Positions 36,245-48,390 are shown, counted from the stretch's first letter. The stretch is 64,000 bases of DNA from Galaxea fascicularis (GCA_948470475.1 OX419335.1:28603691-28667690); one strand, 5' to 3'. Notes: a model not told the origin generated them from the sequence alone. Made by a program: numbers and translations.

Positions 36245-37506
36245 TATTACCTCATTAAAGTGCTGAGCAACGTGCACCTTTTATTTCACAATTTGTTCAA
36301 AACGATGGCATCCACAAACCAGGAGTATAGAATATGGGGGTACCAGATCAACGATTTTGATAAAAATGATCTGGTACCCTCATATTATACACTACAATGG
36401 TTGCACTAAAGGTTGCACTCTAACACGGGGACCGTTATTATTTTGCTCCTGGTTGCCTTTTGGGTAGGGGCCCGTTTCTCGAAAGTCCCGTAGACTTTTC
36501 GGGCCCGAAAAGGCATTTCTAAAACTGTGATCCGCTTATTCTAAAACGCCGGTCTTTTACCATGATTTCAAGATACGCAAGGGCAAATTTAATGCAAAAT
36601 TTCATGCCTGGAAACGTCTTCGTTTTTAAGATACGAAGGAAATTATGGCACCCAAAATGCGCCCGAAAAGTTTCGGGAGTTTCGGGAAACGGGTCCCTCT
36701 TTTCGGTTGAATACTCGTGAAATCTGTCACACGTACCCCCTTCTTCGGCGCATCTTCGGTAACATGTCGAGCAATAAATAACACAATCAGTGTGGAAACG
36801 ACTCTGAACCGAAACGTTCCCGTCATCCCCTGTAACAAGAAGAAATGAAGTAGTACACCGATTAGCCAGGCGCGTTCCATGATGGAAGCGGTATTTCACC
36901 GATTAGCCAGGCACGTTCCTTGGCAGAAATGTTCTTGCCAACCAGAGGATGAAAATTCAATATTTCTCCCAGTGGTTGAATGAGAATGTTTTTTCCAGAT
37001 TTTGAGCTCATACTAACTTTAAATTTGACTCGCAGGTCTTCAGGTAAGAACCTGAAAAACAAGTTTCGGTATCAGGGTAAAGAATTTACCTTATGGAAAA
37101 TGTGGCCATTTCGGTATCATTAACATTCACACTCGTAACCCTTGAGGGTGAAGGGTCTAATTGTTTTAGTATCACCCAACTAGTCGGACAGAAAAGACAA
37201 CAATTAACGTAGCAAATGCAAGTTGAAGAAATATTTGGGAATAAAACAAAGAAAGCGTCACGCTCGATTACTACTCGAGGACTGTTACTAATAGTCCTCA
37301 AGTAGCGTAGCCAATCAAAATGCAAGTCCGCTAGTTGGGTGATACTAATTATTGTTATTCCAATCATTTTTGCGATGTTTTTTCTCAGTTTAATGAGCTA
37401 CTCACGCGTTTAATTTCTTTTCTTGCCAGCTAAAAAAACGTTTGAAGCCACAAAGCAAACTGGGACGCCAAGAACAGTGATTCCTCGGCTACTGAAGAAA
37501 CTCTGA
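27509..37506 (+). CDS. DSN1: Kinetochore protein DSN1 (Mis12 complex)
   Basis: Twelve small exons: 27509-27549, 29174-29207, 29297-29347, 30366-30486, 31315-31388, 32456-32528, 32624-32711, 33327-33395, 34495-34566, 34832-34976, 35842-35929, 37430-37506 (TGA). All join in frame to 310 aa (human DSN1 356). Recognition rests on the basic RRSSFALERNKRKS segment, which resembles the Aurora B-phosphorylated RRxS region of DSN1 that controls CENP-C binding, on ELYKEIPTDLPPKERLRKIF, typical of the Mis13/DSN1 family, and on the coiled-coil RKWDELLSFHQD. The C-terminus PRTVIPRLLKKL resembles the basic tail of DSN1. Role: with MIS12, PMF1 and NSL1 it links the inner centromere to NDC80. Exon 1 to exon 2 is the least certain junction; an extra exon near 27693 cannot be excluded. 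Confidence 0.82.
28285..28985. repeat. Pyrimidine/purine-rich inverted pair (DSN1 intron 1)
   Basis: A C-rich block (28288-28395: CCCCCCCGGGCACACCCCC and CCCCATCCCTGGCTATAC) is answered by a CCTGGGCCCGAAGG / GTGTGGAGGGGGGGAAGG block at 28870-28985. It looks like the two ends of an inserted non-coding element. No protein fits the open frames between them. Confidence 0.35.
29871..30048. mobile_element. TIR element family D, copy (DSN1 intron 3)
   Basis: AGTGTTTTCAATAAGGGCCGG at the left end and inverted TTCTTATTGAAAACCCTG at the right; repeated CGCCTACT/CCACCTACTTTGAT inside. Closely related to 9389-9565 and 22165-22336. Confidence 0.7.
30061..30142. repeat. Short palindrome next to family D element
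   Basis: GTGGCTAGTGGTGGATA and inverted TATCCACCACTAGCCAC flank about 45 bp. Directly followed by TTTTAGTATAAAAATTATAC, another small palindrome. Confidence 0.65.
30519..30675 (+). repeat. Dispersed repeat family A, copy 2 (DSN1 intron 4)
   Basis: TTTAAACCTTGAGATCAAAA, TCATTTGTTGCCCCTGC and GGGAGAAGTTGTTAAAATAT match copy 1; ends CATTTAAAGGGTTGA, the inverted counterpart of its start. It begins about 30 bp after exon 4. Confidence 0.65.
31105..31252. mobile_element. Foldback / MITE (DSN1 intron 4)
   Basis: Arms 31105-31162 and 31195-31252 are near-perfect inverted copies (AGCCACTGATCAAGGT...; ATTTGATTGACAGACA) separated by 32 bp. It lies about 60 bp upstream of exon 5. Confidence 0.8.
32096..32269. 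mobile_element. TIR element family E, copy 2 (DSN1 intron 5)
   Basis: GTTGCAGTAAAAAATTAAGT and inverted AATTTTTAAAAGTACTGCAAC ends; inner TTCAGGTAAAAATGTTTAACC mirrored by AAATTTTTACCTGAA. Contains CCTTTGTCTCCTAAGCC like the Abl-intron copy. Confidence 0.7.
35070..35091. repeat. (CT)n microsatellite
   Basis: Eleven CT units in DSN1 intron 10. Confidence 0.85.
35963..36249 (+). repeat. tRNA-derived SINE with (ATT)n tail (DSN1 intron 11)
   Basis: Head GGCAGGGTGGCCGAGTGGTT (A box) and, about 50 bases on, GGCTTCAAATCCCGCTCTGG (B box) look like a Leu/Ser-type tRNA. A tRNA-unrelated body follows (with CCAACCGGTTTGCCTCCCGC) and the element ends AAATAAAG(TATT) followed by an ATT tract from 36207. 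Layout of a Pol III SINE, inserted in the orientation of DSN1. Confidence 0.82.
36467..36698. mobile_element. TIR element (DSN1 intron 11)
   Basis: GGGGCCCGTTTCTCGAAAGTC at the left is mirrored by TTTCGGGAAACGGGTCCCT at the right, with a second inner mirror TTTTCGGGCCCG / GCCCGAAAAG. 232 bp, non-coding. Confidence 0.75.
37168..37346. mobile_element. TIR element (DSN1 intron 11)
   Basis: AGTATCACCCAACTAG and exact inverted CTAGTTGGGTGATACT at the ends; 179 bp, non-coding. It ends 83 bp before the last DSN1 exon. Confidence 0.8.
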
Positions 37507-40500
37507 TGTTAGGTCACTTAAGCATCGGTATTTTTGAGCGACGGGCGGCAACCGGAAGTGTGGCGTTTTCTCTTTTAATTTGTCTTGTCGCTACCACATT
37601 TGTATTACTAAATGTCTTTAGTCGTATGGAGACGATTTACTCGAAAATTTGTGCAAAGCCACCGCCCATGAATGCGAAACGTCCCCTTCCGGTTACCGTC
37701 CGTCGATTAAAACCGCCTATCGGTGGTAATAGACCTTTTCTTTGCGGGCCTCTAGTCCAGTTGTTGTGCGTTTCTGCGTCATTACTCCAAGTTATTAAGC
37801 AAAAGGAAATGAGGCGCAGTGTGTAGGACAGAAAATGCTGATTAACCCTGCTTGAGACTTGGTGTTTAATCTGCCGAGATTGGTATGACTTTGCCCTGGG
37901 ATAGTAAATCGAAAGTTCGGAAATTGAACTCAATCCGTGGATTAGGTTCGGTTGAGTTCAGCAATCGAACGAAATCGAACACCGAATTTCGTGTGAGTTC
38001 GATTTCCGAGCCTATCGAATTCGATCGAACAAATCAAACCATATTGAACTCAGTCCATTGGATTGCGTTCGATTGTGTTCAGTGAAGAAATTCGCTTGAA
38101 CATAGGCCGTATGTTATATGGTTTGAATGCCCGCTTAGTTACTTTACGCAAGCTATGGTAAACCTACATACACTAAGCAAGCCCATCGAAAACAAGTTTT
38201 TCTAGTCCTTTGTTTACTGATTATTCAGTAACAAAAATAAAATGTCCACGGCAGTGAAAACAACAGTTATACTGAAGTAACTTGAGCCTCCAAAAACTTG
38301 TTATTGATTTTAAGACCAGTTTGACAAGTGACAATAATCAAGAGTTCCGAAATTGAACGTTTAATTGTCAAATTTTTATGTGAATTCGACTTTGTTCCAT
38401 TGCCGAACTCAATCCATGGATTTGGTTCTATTGACTATCCCCAGGACTTGTGTAGACGAAGCGATGGCTTGTTTAAGAGTCGAGCCTTGCTAACACTTGT
38501 CTTCACTGAACAAATGAACTCCAACGTGTACAGAATCACGTTAAGCTTTGACAAAAACCAAGACACGTTTTGTTTGCATTTGGTCACTTATGAGGCTTTA
38601 CTCAGGGCCACTCATCTTCTACGTAAGAGCGACAATTTTACAGGCTCAAGAACGTTGGCAGAGAAGTAAGAAATAGAAAGGGAAAGGAAAAGAAAAAGGA
38701 AAATTATTTTAGTCTTTTTACTTTATCAAGGTGAATCTTGCATTAGTCGATTACAGGTAGCGTAAGATCATGGAAAACGAAGCAACAATAAAAAATTATG
38801 AAGGTGGAAAACGAAAATAGAAAAGCGACACATTTCAAAATGTCTTGACTTGTATACGACTTCCTTGGCACTACTGCGATGACTTCATAGCAACGCCGTT
38901 GCTGTTTGTTTTGCTCACTTGATTAGAACACAAGCCTATGTAAGTAGAGTGTATTCCTGCCGTGGTTGATCTCTCCAAGATTATAGTAACGGTTCCAGAG
39001 AAGTTGTGTTTATATGAGGCAAGTATTCACTGAACACGACGTCACTGAAAGACAGCCTCAGCCATCTTGTCTTACAGGGAGAACTTGTTGTAAAGTGTAA
39101 GATGGTCATTTGCCTGTATTGCGACAGTTAAAGAAGTGATTTTGTATTAAATTGATGCCAACATCAAAAATAATTGTAAAAAAGATTGCAAACTTCAAAA
39201 TCATCCGACTTTGATGCCCTCATTGTTCCGTTACCTCTCAGTCGGTAACTTGAACCATAATCATATTTGCCATTTATACCTCGAAGCCGGCAAAAGACGG
39301 AGAGGTGCCTCTTCTGTTCCCTAAAGCAGGATTCTCACACGCGCGCTTCGACAAAGTACGCAGATTCCATACTCCTTTCCTGATAATCGAATATTTCAGA
39401 AACAATTCGATTGATCACCTGCATGAGACTTGTCCTTATAGTCAATAGCAAGAAGAAATCAGTGCCACCTTCGTTCTTGGTAAACGCGTTGCCCACATTA
39501 ACTCCGAATAAACCACCCGAGTGGCAGTCGCGCAAAAGGCCAAGCTGCCTCTGTTGATCCAACAGAGGACAAGTGACCTCACAGTGTAATTACAAAAAAA
39601 TCTAGCATAGTGCGAAAAACTCCCTCAAGCACAGACTAACGGGGGCTGGATCCCAACTAGGTGAATCATGTAGCGCCGGCGCTAATTTTCCCCAAAGTTG
39701 CCTAGTCCCAGTCGCCTCGCTGTTGCAAGCGCGTCGGCCGTCACGTGTCTTGTTAAATAATTTCTGCATAGGGATCTACGTCTGTCGTCAAATTGTCGTG
39801 GTGCAGCTTGTGTTTAGTGTCCTTCGTCTTGTGTTTTTTCGTTCGTAATTGTCGTACAAAATAGTCAGCAAATTCCTAGAAAAGGAACAAACATTTCCGT
39901 CAGAGCATGTCATTATCAAAGCCATGACTTCGTTTCACCTGTAGTTCATCTAATCCCAACAGAAAAATAGGTGATGCTGCCTTGTTCAGTTGTAAAACGT
40001 CCAAGGACAAATTATCTCGTATTAGCTTGCTTTCCATACTCATTTCTTGCTACGCTAAGTTCTGTCTTGCGTGGTAGGTTAAGAAGGGCGAGTTTTAATT
40101 TCAACGTGTACTGAAAAGGTTTCGACTGTTCGTAACAAAAAAAATAGCAATGACACGTTAAATCATTTAATTGACAGCAGTTTCATATAAGGTTAAACTA
40201 AATCGGACGGTAACCTTGAGGATTATAATATAATACTCGTTTCGTTTTCTAACAAGCCTTCTCAAAATCAGAATTCTTTTCGTTTCGTTTCGTTGGGTCA
40301 TATTCTCGTAATCCGCTTGTTTTCCGTCACTACTGAGCAGATGTTTCATTTCACAGTGCTGTAGGGGTAAAGCATTTGACTGAATACCCCTGTAGTTTCC
40401 TTGCCTTTCAATGCAAGTGTTTATGTGACGATATAGACTACCACCGACGGATTAAACGATGCTATTGTAATACTACTGAGAAAATAGAGGTTAATCTCAA

Positions 40501-41286
40501 ATCTATCACTATTTACATTTCAAAATAATCAATTCAAAAACTCTTTTATGTATTCACTGAGCCTATAAAGTTTGCTTAATTAAAATTTATATTCTTGAAA
40601 TTGTGGCAGATTTCATCCGCACCAAAAATAAAAGCTCGCAGTTTTGACGTTTGTTAACAAACTGATGGAATCTTCTGCCTGCCTGCCTGCCTGCCTCAGG
40701 CATAAATAAATTATCCTTTAAAATAATAAATATTTATGAAGAACATATAAATTGTGGGTGTCTCCGCTCACGAATTCACTGTTCTAGTTGACTTTTGCCA
40801 AGTTTGCCACCAGTTAGTTTAAAGGGTACCGTTTTGAGCGCAAAAGTTGCACCGGCCAAGGTTCATCCCAGAAGAAATTTGAAAATAATTTCAAAGACCT
40901 TTCCTTTGTGGTGAAACTTGGCGATCAATTTCGTCCGTTAAAATTGTGTCATGATTACGAAAGCCTATTGCCGCCTGAGAAGTTGCACAGTACCAATGAT
41001 CAAAAGGTGTCCGCCATGTCTTCCTCCTCTTCCGCCTCGTTGATCTATCAGATTACCTTCGTAAATTTTTTCACTTCTTGACGTTATTCTCTTTTGTTTT
41101 TGGGGCTAATCGGTAAAAAATCACGGACTGGACCACATATGTTGACAAGACGTTTGAAGTAATAACGCCTTTAAGCCGAAACGTTGCACAGTAACCATTG
41201 TCGCGCTCAAAACGTCACCTTTTAAACCGTGAATAAATAAAGTGGCTAAAACTTGACAAAACAATCTGAAGAGTGCACTTAAAAGA
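37507..41286. other. Intergenic region between converging DSN1 and QSOX
   Basis: 3.8 kb spacer that contains both 3' UTRs. 37905-38095 and 38340-38430 carry related GAACTCAATCC(G/A)TGGATT and TCGAAC-rich blocks, i.e. a locally repeated, internally palindromic sequence. A (TGCC)n run is at 40675-40696. No convincing exon was found. Confidence 0.5.
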
Positions 41287-44200
41287 TTAAGGTTCGTGTA
41301 CACGAATTTTTATGGCCCTTCGACGCCTTCGGATGAAATACACATACAAGGCGATAACGGCCACAGCAATAGCGGAGTATAAAATCAAACACATGCTGGC
41401 GTCGATCGAGCTTAAGCCGATCACGCTGAAATGAGAGATAAAATGACGCTTGCTTACAATGTCAGTGTCTTCAAGTTCAGGAGCATATCGTGCGGGCGGT
41501 TTCTTGATCCTAATGTTATCCACGCCATAGTGATTTTTCAAAAATTCCAGCACCACTCCTTCGTTCCAGCGGACCACTCCACCCTCCACGGAGCCAGGAA
41601 GTCGACACTCCTCGCACAGATCTTTGGAGGGAAACTGAATCTTAGGATGCTTTGGATCTTCACTGTTATCTCCGGCCAGACGATGGTTCACCTTGTTGTG
41701 GCTGCGCCATAGCCACAAAATGGCGTCGTTGTGTGATTGCACTTCATCTGACAGATTTGCAGACATAGCTGTAAAATGCTTTTTACATTCTTCGCAGCTG
41801 AAGAAGTGCATGATGTATCGTCGAATGCGTAAAAGAACTTCGAGTCCTGTTAAGTTATCTCTGGTCCCACAGTTAACCGTCAAAGTGTGAAAGAGGGTCC
41901 ATAGGCCACAGGGATACCCTCGGTAATGAGGTTGACTGCCTGCACAGCCCACCCATTTTGCCTTGTGCGGCAGTGTGTGAGGATGTGAATCTGTTTTCAG
42001 GTGCGTCTGAAAATATCGAAGAAAACACGAATGTCAGCGCAATCTGAGCATTTGTCATTTCGGGAATAACCCTACTAAGGACTCGTACATTCACGCACTT
42101 GCTCTTTTCTGGTGGAAGGCTGGGGGTCACCTAGTCGGTTAAATACTACAACCTTACTGTATACACATACCTGGGCGCGTTGAACTACGGACAAATACTC
42201 CGACCGGAACATAGTTTTACGTGGCAGAGGTAACCTGGCATAGAAGTTGTTGAATATCTCACTAAGGCTAGGTCTGCCTGGAAAACACTGCAAGAAAACG
42301 TATAGATTTGATTTTTGAATATTCTCCCACTCCCCGTTCCAGAACCTAACTCATTCCAAAGAAGGATAGAAGGCTGTTTCAGTGAACAATCCATAGCAGA
42401 GAACACTCTAGCATCAAAACTCATGTGCCATAGCAGACAGACTAAAGAATACCTCACAAATTAATGTGTCTAGATAAGCCGAAAGCCACACATAGGGCCA
42501 CTATGGCCACGTGGTAGTGGGCACTACCTCTTAAAGCTACCAAATAAAGATTGAGCCCGAGTATTAGCAGCCATGGACAGCTGTGTCTCATCACCGGGCT
42601 CAAGTTCCCACATGAATAAACAAGCAATGAAAATGTGAAACTTGTGTGACAAGAACATCTCTCTCTAGGCAAGCTGAAAGCCACACATAGGCACTATGGC
42701 CATGTGGTAGCATTACCCCTTAAATCTAACTCCACAAAATGCTGAATGAAAAATCATCCTAAAAATTTTGTCGCGTTAAACTTTGCCTTCAAGAGCACCT
42801 GACTCGTAAGTACGTTGGTCTCTGCAACAGTTGTAGTTACCTTTGCCAGCATTCCTACAAAGTTTCTGAGTGCTGAAAACTCGGCCCCTTGGATAATTTG
42901 TTTTGTGGCCACTTCAATGTTCAGCATGTAGGAGAGAGCACTTTCTAAGTCTTGCATGTACACTTCTGCACTGTCATTGGCAAACAACAACGTTTTGAGG
43001 TGTTAATATCATTGAGATCGTTCCGCACTCCACCCACCCGTTCCACCCAGATATGGATTTCATGAACTAATGGATTGACTCAACCAGCTACCCTCTGACT
43101 TACAACCCAGTTAAACTGTGTCTGCCTGACTGAGCAACTGACTGACTGATGCACTCGATAACAAACCAATAAAGAGTGACTGAGAGACTAACACATCTGC
43201 TTAATCAACCAGAGCACTTACTGGACTACCACCCAGCCAACTGAATGACTGACCAACTACGTACAGCTAAAACTACAAACCAAATGTACTGCACACAACC
43301 TGTTATGGCCATGTGGTAACAAGTATTATCTACACCATGGCATCAGCTCAACAATCCTACAAGAAGTTAATTAGCAATATATCTGGAAAGACCAACTGAC
43401 AAACACCACTTATTCTTGTTTCTGAAGATCATATAATGAGTGATCTGCCACCAAGAGCTAACCTATTTCCAGCTTCTTGCTTTCTCCGGTCTTCTTTTCC
43501 ATGGAGTGTCTTGTAAAATGTCATGGCTTCAGCAACAACTGGAAGTTCTGCAGGAGACTTAACCACCTGACAAACGTCACCTAAAACTCTCTTGAAACTG
43601 GCATGGGTTTTTTCATCACTGAAACAAATAACAGGCAACATCAGATTACTGCTGGGCTTATTTCACCTGATACTTAAGTCTAGACTTCATAAGTCTTCAA
43701 GCATACCCCCCTTAATTTGAACTTTAATATTCAGTATCAAGAATAAAGCTGAAAGGTAGAAGGAGTGGGGAGTTTGAAAATGCCCAACTTCCAAGTCGGA
43801 TTAAGGTTACATTGCAGATTTTTGGTATGCACACAACCCTCATAGTAACTATGAGGGTTGTGTGCATACCAAATGCAACAAGTAGAGACAATAGTGAAAT
43901 GAGACAAACAGTTCCTAGCTTACCGTGAAAATTCTTTAAATGTACCCTTCCTGTGTACCACAATAATGGATGGAAACTTCTTCACCGAATATTTTTCTAC
44001 CAGATATTTCTATAAAAGAACAGTGGCATTCATTCTTTTTCAACAGTTGTTTGGATTCTATTCTATGCCAAAAACCAAGAATACCACAAAACAAAATGCT
44101 TCAAATAACAGCCTGAGCGCTTAAATCCTGACTTGAAAATTCATGTGCCTCATGCATTCTAGGACAAAATAATGCCACAAGAAGCTTAATAAAATACACA

Positions 44201-47200
44201 ATTGACTGATTTATTGGTTCATCCTCCTAGAAGTCACCCTTAAACAGCTCAAATTTCTACCTCAATTGCTTGAAAGGAAGGCTGTTGTGGCTATATGTAT
44301 GTGGTTATTGATCGTACAGTAATACACCTCATAAATTTTAATGTTTTATTTTATCGGAGTACACTGTAGTCTTTAAACTTCATAACATTTTCATTACACA
44401 GGTAATTGTCCAGTTAAACAACACTCACATTTTGATTTAACACTCTCCTGACTCCCAGACGTGGGCATTTCATAAAATCTAAAATAACCTGGACAAAAAG
44501 CATATACAGCAGTTAGGAAACTACATGGATTGCACTGCAATCACTGCCTGCCTAAAATGACACGAGAAATTAATCATTAATTTTCAAAACTCACTTACCT
44601 CTCTACCAATGTATGATGTTGGTACCTCAAATATCAATGCTAACTCATCGTATGATGTTCTGCCCTCCAAAAAACTAGCTACATATTCTTTCCTGTAGAA
44701 TCAGAGATTGGTAAAAAGTTTCACGTCGCAAAATTTGCTATTTTAATAGCTTGAAACCCACAGCACAGAAACCCCAAAGAGTGCATACCTATAGACTCTT
44801 CAATATATAGAGACAACATGGAGGAAATTTGCTTGTCTTATAAACAACAACACATAAACACAAAACCCACTGACTTCTTGGACTTTCTAACAAATGTCCA
44901 ATCAAAGTGTGACACATCTACCAGTGCACTATTGTTCTTTACTGACAGATTATTGCAAGGTACGTTTACATCAATTTTATCATATGTCATAAGGCGCTGA
45001 AGGATAGTGTCTCCAATTAACACAAACCTATTTTTGCAGCATTTACGTGGAAAGAGCAGATCTTAGCTATGGCTATAGGAATCTACAAGGAAATTTGGGC
45101 ATAGCCATGCAGTGTCAAAGTACCTTTGTATTTAGAAAGCACTGTCCCAGTTTTGCCGGCAGTTACAACATAGGGCACCATCCTTAACACTTAAACCCCT
45201 AAGCGTGATCAGCATCAAATTTCTCCTTGTAACATTGATGCTTTATAAAACAGAGTGGTCATGAATCACACAAGATGAATTTGCTTGATATTTTAACAAT
45301 TTCTCCCAACTACTTCTTTAGGAAATTGGTAGTGGTAACAAATGAGATTTTAAATTTTGATCTCAGGGTTTCAAGGGTTTAGTGATATGTAAACAATGTC
45401 TTGGTGTTGTCACCTAGCTTGACGTACCCTACTGGTATGAAATCCACATCAGCACGCACTAAGCCAACACTCTTTTGAAGCTCAGCTACCTTTACCATTT
45501 CATGAAGGAGATTTAACAATGTCTTTTCTTCTGTTTAATTCAAGAGAGAATATGTTACATTATCATATTTCTCAGTTAGTACACACGCTGTGATTGGTCA
45601 ATTTTACTGTACGGTCCACTAAATTTGAAAGTTTCCTTTCCCGCACATCCAATTAACCCCAGAGATATAATAAATATCTTACCAACCTCGTATTCTTGGT
45701 CCGTATTGTAAGTTGTGGATCCTCGTTTACAGCCCATAACTTACAGTATGGATCTCGAACTCGGTTAGCAAGAAGCATACAACATTAACAAGAAGTCCAT
45801 AACTAGTGACATGTAATACATTTGGCCCATCATGTATGAACATAACTGGTCCCTTTTTCTACGAATAATGATGATAACAACATAGCGCACATGGTTTAAA
45901 ATAATTTTAATGTCACTATCTCCATTATCCTTGAGAACTGATATGATCTAGTCCTTCTTCTAACAAAAACAATTACATGCCAAGTTAAGCCAAGTGAAGA
46001 GGCACTTGTTATGTCTAGATACCACAGCTCTACTTTTTGGTTTGGAAATTATCTAGATCTTTTTAAAGGAAAGTGCTATGAATATTAAGCCATTGATGTT
46101 ATCACCATCATGATGGTTCCTACTACTATAAGGTAGTTTCCAGATCAACTTTTAAGAGAGTGTGAGAATAAATTAATTGAATTGACCAAGCAACATACCT
46201 TGAAATGTTGTCCCTAAATCTGAGCTGGAGGCAGAAGCGTTGAAAAACTGTTTGGGAAAAAAATTGACAGATCAGTTCAACTTCAAACAATTGATTCCAA
46301 AATTTTACACTAAATGAAAAAAGAAACAAAAATGGCCAATCCTAAGAAAAATAAAACTAAATAAGCCAATAGAGATCTTATGCCCCCTGTCCTCAAACCA
46401 AACCCTCTGCCCAGGTCTGATTCACCCCAAAAGCAGTCATATTTCTCTTTCCTTCTACATGTTTCTCACTGTGCTAGTGGAGAGAATTTCATCCTGGTCG
46501 ATCCCTTCCTGTAAAGAAAAATTAGATGCTTCTTGGCTCAATGGGGTTATTTAAATTAACTGCTATAAAGTGTACAGACCCCCTCCATTGCCAGGCACCT
46601 CCAAGACAACGATAAAATGTGGATTTATATGAGATGCCTGTTCATCTTAACTAAAGCTGATGCAGGAGAAAATATTTGCCTTGATAATTCAACAGCACTC
46701 TTGGAAGAGAAAAATACATGAACGAGTGAAAAGACCATAGGATTGGACTCACCTTTACAGTTGGATAACCCTCTATTTTGTAATGTACACAAATAGCAAG
46801 ATTACGCTCTTCTGCGCAATCAATAGCACCAACATGTATTAGTTGTCTCCAGTCTGAAAGAAATTGATTAGTTGGCACACCAATTAGTATTTAACTCTTC
46901 AAGTCCAGTACTGACCACCACCTAACTTCTCCTTATCATATCCCTAGTTCGTCAAGCTTACAAGGCACGAGAATACAGCAAATGGTCACCAGGGATCAGT
47001 TCAGTTAATTTTAGAGAACTTCTTCCTACATGTAACAAATGAAATCAGTAGGTTTCTTTGACTCGTTCACTTGCTTTTCAGTCTGAAAGGAGCAGTTTCT
47101 GGTTGATCTTTTTAACTATGGATGGATGAAACAAATACGAGACATGTGATGCACTTAGCAATCATTATTCAAGTTCCTGTAAATCTTAAGAGAAAAGTAA

Positions 47201-48390
47201 AAGCTTGATGCAATCACAAAGAGATATCACTGAAGAACTGAAAAAGCTGTAGGTCAAGGTTATAGCTTATGGTTTTATTCTGGTAGTTTTTACAGTCAAA
47301 AATTTATTGCCAGCCAGCCCCTGACACATCATATAAAAAGTTTTAGTTTTTGTTTTTAAAAAAAACACTCTAGAAGCCATTAACGAAAATAATTCTGTTT
47401 ACCCAGTTGATTATGCGAGGTAAGTTAATTAACTGTCAGCCATGATAAACAGTGTTGCAAACGAGAGAACCACATTGCCCACCTTAAACCGAGAAAAAGG
47501 CTAGCTTCAAACGCATTATTAAAGATAACTACGTAGAAAAGATGAACCAGACAGTTACTAAGGAAAGAGCCATTTGTAATCGTGACTGTTCACATCTTTT
47601 GTTAGCCTTAATTTTTACGTGAAAGGAACAACAATTATCGATATTGTATTACGTAATTATTAGTTTAAAACTGTACACTCAGATGAAGACAAGGCATGTC
47701 AAGAGTAACGATTCTCAAGAAAAGTCCTTATGAAGCTTATTTATTTAATCGTTTTATGTCCCCCTTAACTGCTTGGCTTTAATTATTCACGAAGCAAAGG
47801 AAAGCGAACAAGGAACCGCATCTCGGCTGACGTTAGTGGCCTAATTTTAGTTTCTTTGGGCCGAACGTAACTAAGGAAAATACACCTTTCCTTCCTTCGC
47901 AAAGAAACACAGAAAGTGTTGGCAAACAAAAGAAAGTCAATAGTTGATATACCTCATCTTTCTATAAACGCTGGTTTCGCGATCAGATCTTGGTTTCTTC
48001 GCGATTTCATTAAAAATACATCAGAACAAAACAATGGAGGATCGAGCAAATGTAGGCCCTTGCTGATTCTCGACTATCTTTTCTTCCCTTCTGTTTGCCC
48101 TTCTCATCAACTAAATCTTGTCTCTAGAACCCTTTTAGCTACCATCTCTTACCTTTGGCCATCCTAGCTAACTTTTTCCATGTCGGTGCAAACGCATGGC
48201 AGTGACCACAGAAACTAGAATAAAACTCTACAATCCAAGCTGATGGGCTGTTGTGGATGACATTGGAAATTGTATCATTTTCTAAAAGAACTATATGATC
48301 GGCGGTTGAGTATAGTACGCCATAAGAAAGCCTAAAAGAAAGATAAAACACAAAAACAACTACAAAGGATCTGCATAAGCTATTGGCCAT
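41287..48390 (-). CDS. QSOX1: Quiescin sulfhydryl oxidase (QSOX)
   Basis: Eleven exons, minus strand: 48390-48153, 46853-46753, 46247-46199, 45530-45428, 44692-44599, 44488-44429, 44009-43924, 43618-43463, 42970-42841, 42287-42171, 42006-41287 (TAA); phases agree throughout, 617 aa. It oxidises cysteine pairs in secreted proteins and passes electrons via FAD to O2. Signal peptide about residues 1-23; thioredoxin domain 1 with active site C61-G-H-C64 (FCGHCHAFAPTW); degenerate second Trx domain; helical linker (YMQDLESALSYML, CFPGRP); Erv/ALR FAD domain with C449-E-E-C452, W-rich FAD-binding helices (LWLWRSHNKVNHRLAG) and shuttle pair C509-E-E-C512; C-terminal membrane segment followed by RRRRR, so Golgi/secretory anchoring is likely. 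Length matches the short QSOX form. The symbol is by family; orthology to QSOX1 rather than QSOX2 is not decided. Confidence 0.95.
42474..42729. repeat. Duplicated block in QSOX intron
   Basis: CGAAAGCCACACATAGGGCC... (42478-42541) and CTGAAAGCCACACATAGGCA... (42671-42729) are imperfect direct copies about 190 bp apart, both containing CACTATGGCCA(C/T)GTGGTAG. Confidence 0.65.
43821..43873. repeat. Perfect 25-bp hairpin in QSOX intron
   Basis: TTTGGTATGCACACAACCCT (plus CATAG) is followed after TAA by its exact reverse complement. The lack of any mismatch points to recent origin. Confidence 0.9.
45190..45381 (-). repeat. Dispersed repeat family A, copy 3 (QSOX intron)
   Basis: The most complete copy: starts TTAAACCCCTAAGCGTGATC, ends GATCTCAGGGTTTCAAGGGTTT (inverted start), with ATCAAATTTCTCCTTGTAAC and TTGATATTTTAACAATTTCT in between. 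It ends about 45 bp from the QSOX exon at 45428. Confidence 0.7.
45588..45772 (-). repeat. Dispersed repeat family B, copy 3 (QSOX intron)
   Basis: CACGCTGTGATTGGTCAATT, ACCAACCTCGTATTCTTGGTC and ATCTCGAACTCGGTTAGCAAG are the reverse-oriented blocks of the copies at 3035 and 20798. Confidence 0.65.

Noticed and set aside
39335..39562. 75-codon minus-strand open frame
   Set aside because: No recognisable domain, no matching exons on either side, start and composition not convincing.
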